The position numbers and the translations under genes are program-made. Positions 6,371 to 7,197 of a stretch of DNA of 7,197 nucleotides are shown piece after piece. The DNA is taken from NCBI GenBank assembly GCA_938044055.1, contig CALIQO010000295.1, forward strand, positions 1-7,197, read 5' to 3'. The stretch comes from an uncultured Saprospiraceae bacterium. Its GTDB lineage: Bacteria > Bacteroidota > Bacteroidia > Chitinophagales > Saprospiraceae. Each line of letters opens with the position of its first letter. The first letter of the stretch is position 1. The notes under the pieces were generated by a model. That model searched no databases and had not been told where the DNA came from. It was given only the letters and a program-made list of their open reading frames with translations.

Positions 6371-6405
6371 AAAAAAGTCAGTTCATCAATAGATGAGCTG
6401 ACTTT
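6371..6405 (-). terminator. Strong intrinsic terminator for the tRNA gene, probably bidirectional
   Basis: AAAGTCAGTTCATC (6374-6387) and GATGAGCTGACTTT (6392-6405) pair over 14 bp with one G-U, around loop AATA. On the minus strand the stem ends in six or more Us (complement of the A-run 6371-6376), ideal for ending the tRNA transcript 8 bp beyond the CCA. On the plus strand the stem ends in TTTAATCTT, so it can also stop read-through from the symporter gene. Confidence 0.8.
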
Positions 6406-6412
6406 AATCTTC

Positions 6413-6489
6413 TGGTGACCCCGGGAGGGTTCGAACCCCCAACCACCAGAGCCGAAATCTGGTATTCTATCCAGTTGAACTACGGGGCC
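6413..6489 (-). tRNA. tRNA-Arg, anticodon UCG, CCA encoded
   Basis: A 77-nt tRNA folds cleanly on the minus strand. The acceptor stem GGCCCCG pairs with CGGGGUC (one G-U), followed by discriminator A and an encoded CCA (6413-6415). The D stem is GUUC/GAAU. The anticodon stem CCAGA/UCUGG closes a 7-nt loop UUUCGGC whose positions 34-36 are UCG, which reads CGA and other CGN arginine codons. The T stem GGGGG/CCUCC with loop UUCGAAC is standard. No disruption is seen, so it should be functional. Confidence 0.96.
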
Positions 6490-6499
6490 ATTGAGGATG

Positions 6500-6507
6500 C
6501 AAAAGTA
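6500..6507 (-). promoter_or_regulatory. -7 box of the tRNA promoter (Bacteroidota type)
   Basis: Read on the minus strand this is TACTTTTG, an exact fit to the Bacteroidota sigma-A -7 consensus TAnnTTTG, placed 10 bp before the first base of the tRNA. A -33 TTG at the ideal distance is not present; CTGTCC lies about 19 bp upstream. The position and exact -7 match make the call likely. Confidence 0.65.
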
Positions 6508-6903
6508 ATCAATCTACTTGAAAGTGGACAGATAAAAAATACTTATTTGCGAAAGCAGTTCAGCAATTAGTAGACTTATAAAATTCAAGTTTACGCTGAA
6601 TAGAAAAGGGATGTAACCTACGTTCTTTGGAACCCAGAAAACATACAATTAAAACATAGTATTGAAAATACAAAATACATTAAAAAAAAATGTGTAGTTA
6701 ACTTTTAATGTAAGCAGTAATAGGTAATGTTCACAAACTGAACGACTTACGCTATTAATTGATTTTCAGTCGTATGCTTATTAAAAATATTTTTATATAT
6801 AAATTATCGTAATATTTTGTTTATTCAATTTATACATATAGATTTATGACATATAATACTATTTAATAGTATTCTCAGTTTTCGTCTAATTCATTAAGGT
6901 TAT
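6508..6903 (+). other. Gene-poor AT-rich stretch with inverted repeats, possible non-coding RNA
   Basis: No credible reading frame is found here on either strand. Two things stand out. TTTTAA-tg-TAAGCA (6703-6716) can pair with TGCTTATTAAAA (6775-6786) as a 12-bp stem with a 2-nt bulge. Inside it lie GTTCA/TGAAC (6729-6743) and ACGACT/AGTCGT (6742-6747 and 6768-6773), which share two bases and so could not both form fully. Further up, TTCAGC (6559-6564) and GCTGAA (6595-6600) are inverted. A good terminator follows at 6904. A transcribed structured RNA or a long leader of the RDD gene would explain this; a decayed gene or chance pairing in AT-rich DNA would too. No known RNA family was recognised, and no clear plus-strand TAnnTTTG box was found. 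Confidence 0.3.
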
Positions 6904-6941
6904 GAATGGTGGCCCCTCTCAGGAGCCGCCATTCTTGTTTT
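6904..6941 (+). terminator. Intrinsic terminator with no recognised gene before it
   Basis: GAATGGTGGC (6904-6913) pairs with GCCGCCATTC (6925-6934) over 10 bp with one G-U. The 11-nt loop can itself form a short CCT/AGG pairing. TTGTTTT follows directly on the plus strand. The GC-rich stem plus U-tract is a convincing terminator or attenuator. Its partner transcript is unclear: either an unrecognised RNA from 6508-6903 or a leader of the RDD gene that starts 91 bp later. Confidence 0.7.
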
Positions 6942-7031
6942 ACCTAAGCGTGGTTTTTTTGGATAGTTGTCACATAATTATTAACTTCAGAGGGTCATGT
7001 GTTAACTATTTTAACTTAAAACCAATTAAAA

Positions 7032-7197
7032 ATGAACGATACTTTCTTAGACGACGATTTCATATATGCAGGCTTTGGATTGCGATTAGCTGCCATAATT
7101 ATTGATTGGATAATTGTTACCGCAGCAATTTGGATATTAATAGCGATTCTCGGAGCTATAGGTTTAGGCATATTTGCTTCTAGCGCAGATTCTTTCG
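7032..7197 (+). CDS. RDD-family membrane protein, N-terminal part (3' end outside window)
   Basis: 55 residues are visible before the window ends. After a short acidic N-terminus (MNDTFLDDDF), YAGFGLRLAAIIIDWIIV (12-29) matches the RDD signature: YAGF, then R18 and D25 within the first membrane helix. Hydrophobicity continues to about residue 50. RDD proteins are small polytopic inner-membrane proteins of mostly unknown role; some have been linked to Na+/H+ exchange. The ATG at 7032 is chosen because the signature begins soon after it; the preceding bases are A-rich without a clear Shine-Dalgarno site, usual for this group. The 90 bp between the terminator at 6904-6941 and this start should hold its promoter, but no good TAnnTTTG box is seen there. 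Confidence 0.82.
   Translation, partial: MNDTFLDDDFIYAGFGLRLAAIIIDWIIVTAAIWILIAILGAIGLGIFASSADSF

Noticed and set aside
6710..6757. H-type pseudoknot from GTAAG/CTTAC and TAATAG/CTATTA
   Set aside because: The arms cross as needed, but they are 5-6 AU-rich pairs, conflict with the longer 6703-6786 stem and are likely chance in AT-rich DNA.
6902..7105. Plus-strand 67-codon frame starting in the terminator hairpin
   Set aside because: It begins inside the terminator stem, crosses the promoter gap and overlaps the RDD gene start in another frame; its translation has no recognisable domain.
1..7197. Search for CRISPR arrays, insertion sequences, integrase or att sites near the tRNA
   Set aside because: No regularly spaced repeats, transposase or integrase motifs, or duplicated tRNA 3' end were seen; the tRNA-Arg is not flanked by recognisable mobile genes here.

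Overview
The window looks like chromosomal DNA of a member of the Bacteroidota, probably a marine Cytophagales/Flammeovirga-type organism. The evidence is an AT-rich sequence, start codons mostly without a clear Shine-Dalgarno site, lipoproteins with short signal peptides ending in a lipobox cysteine, a TAnnTTTG-type -7 box in front of the tRNA gene, and the protein families present. The lineage is an inference; no marker gene in the window fixes it.

Layout. (1) Positions 2-682 hold the 3' end of a plus-strand gene that begins outside the window; its first visible residues match the sensor-1/arginine-finger segment of sigma-54-activator-type AAA+ ATPases, but what follows is not a standard activator C-terminus. 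(2) It converges on a small minus-strand lipoprotein gene (727-1077). (3) A minus-strand AraC-family regulator (1301-2149) is divergent from (4) a plus-strand cluster: a PhyH-type Fe(II)/2-oxoglutarate dioxygenase (2311-3294), a short-chain dehydrogenase (3298-4086), a Dabb-domain lipoprotein (4113-4559) and a sodium/solute symporter of the SGLT type (4643-6310). (5) Terminator hairpins follow, then a minus-strand tRNA-Arg(UCG) with its own promoter. (6) About 400 bp without a recognisable gene (6508-6903) contain inverted repeats and end in a good intrinsic terminator. (7) The window closes on the start of an RDD-family membrane protein (7032 onward).

How the genes may work together. The core is the five-gene unit 1301-6310. 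The simplest reading is a small-molecule uptake and oxidation module: the AraC protein senses a ligand through its cupin domain and controls the divergent genes, the symporter imports a substrate with Na+, and the dioxygenase and dehydrogenase oxidise it. The first two enzyme genes are only 3 bp apart and the third starts 26 bp later, which supports co-transcription. The substrate cannot be read from the sequence. The symporter keeps the Na+-site residues of vSGLT but lacks at least one sugar-contacting glutamine, so glucose/galactose should not be assumed. The 161-bp divergent region contains seven copies of ATTGT counted over both strands, a plausible binding motif for the regulator.

No CRISPR array, insertion sequence, phage gene or rRNA was found. 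The most useful leads are the uncharacterised AraC/PhyH/SDR/Dabb/SSS cassette, the atypical AAA+ fragment, and the terminator with no gene in front of it at 6904-6941.
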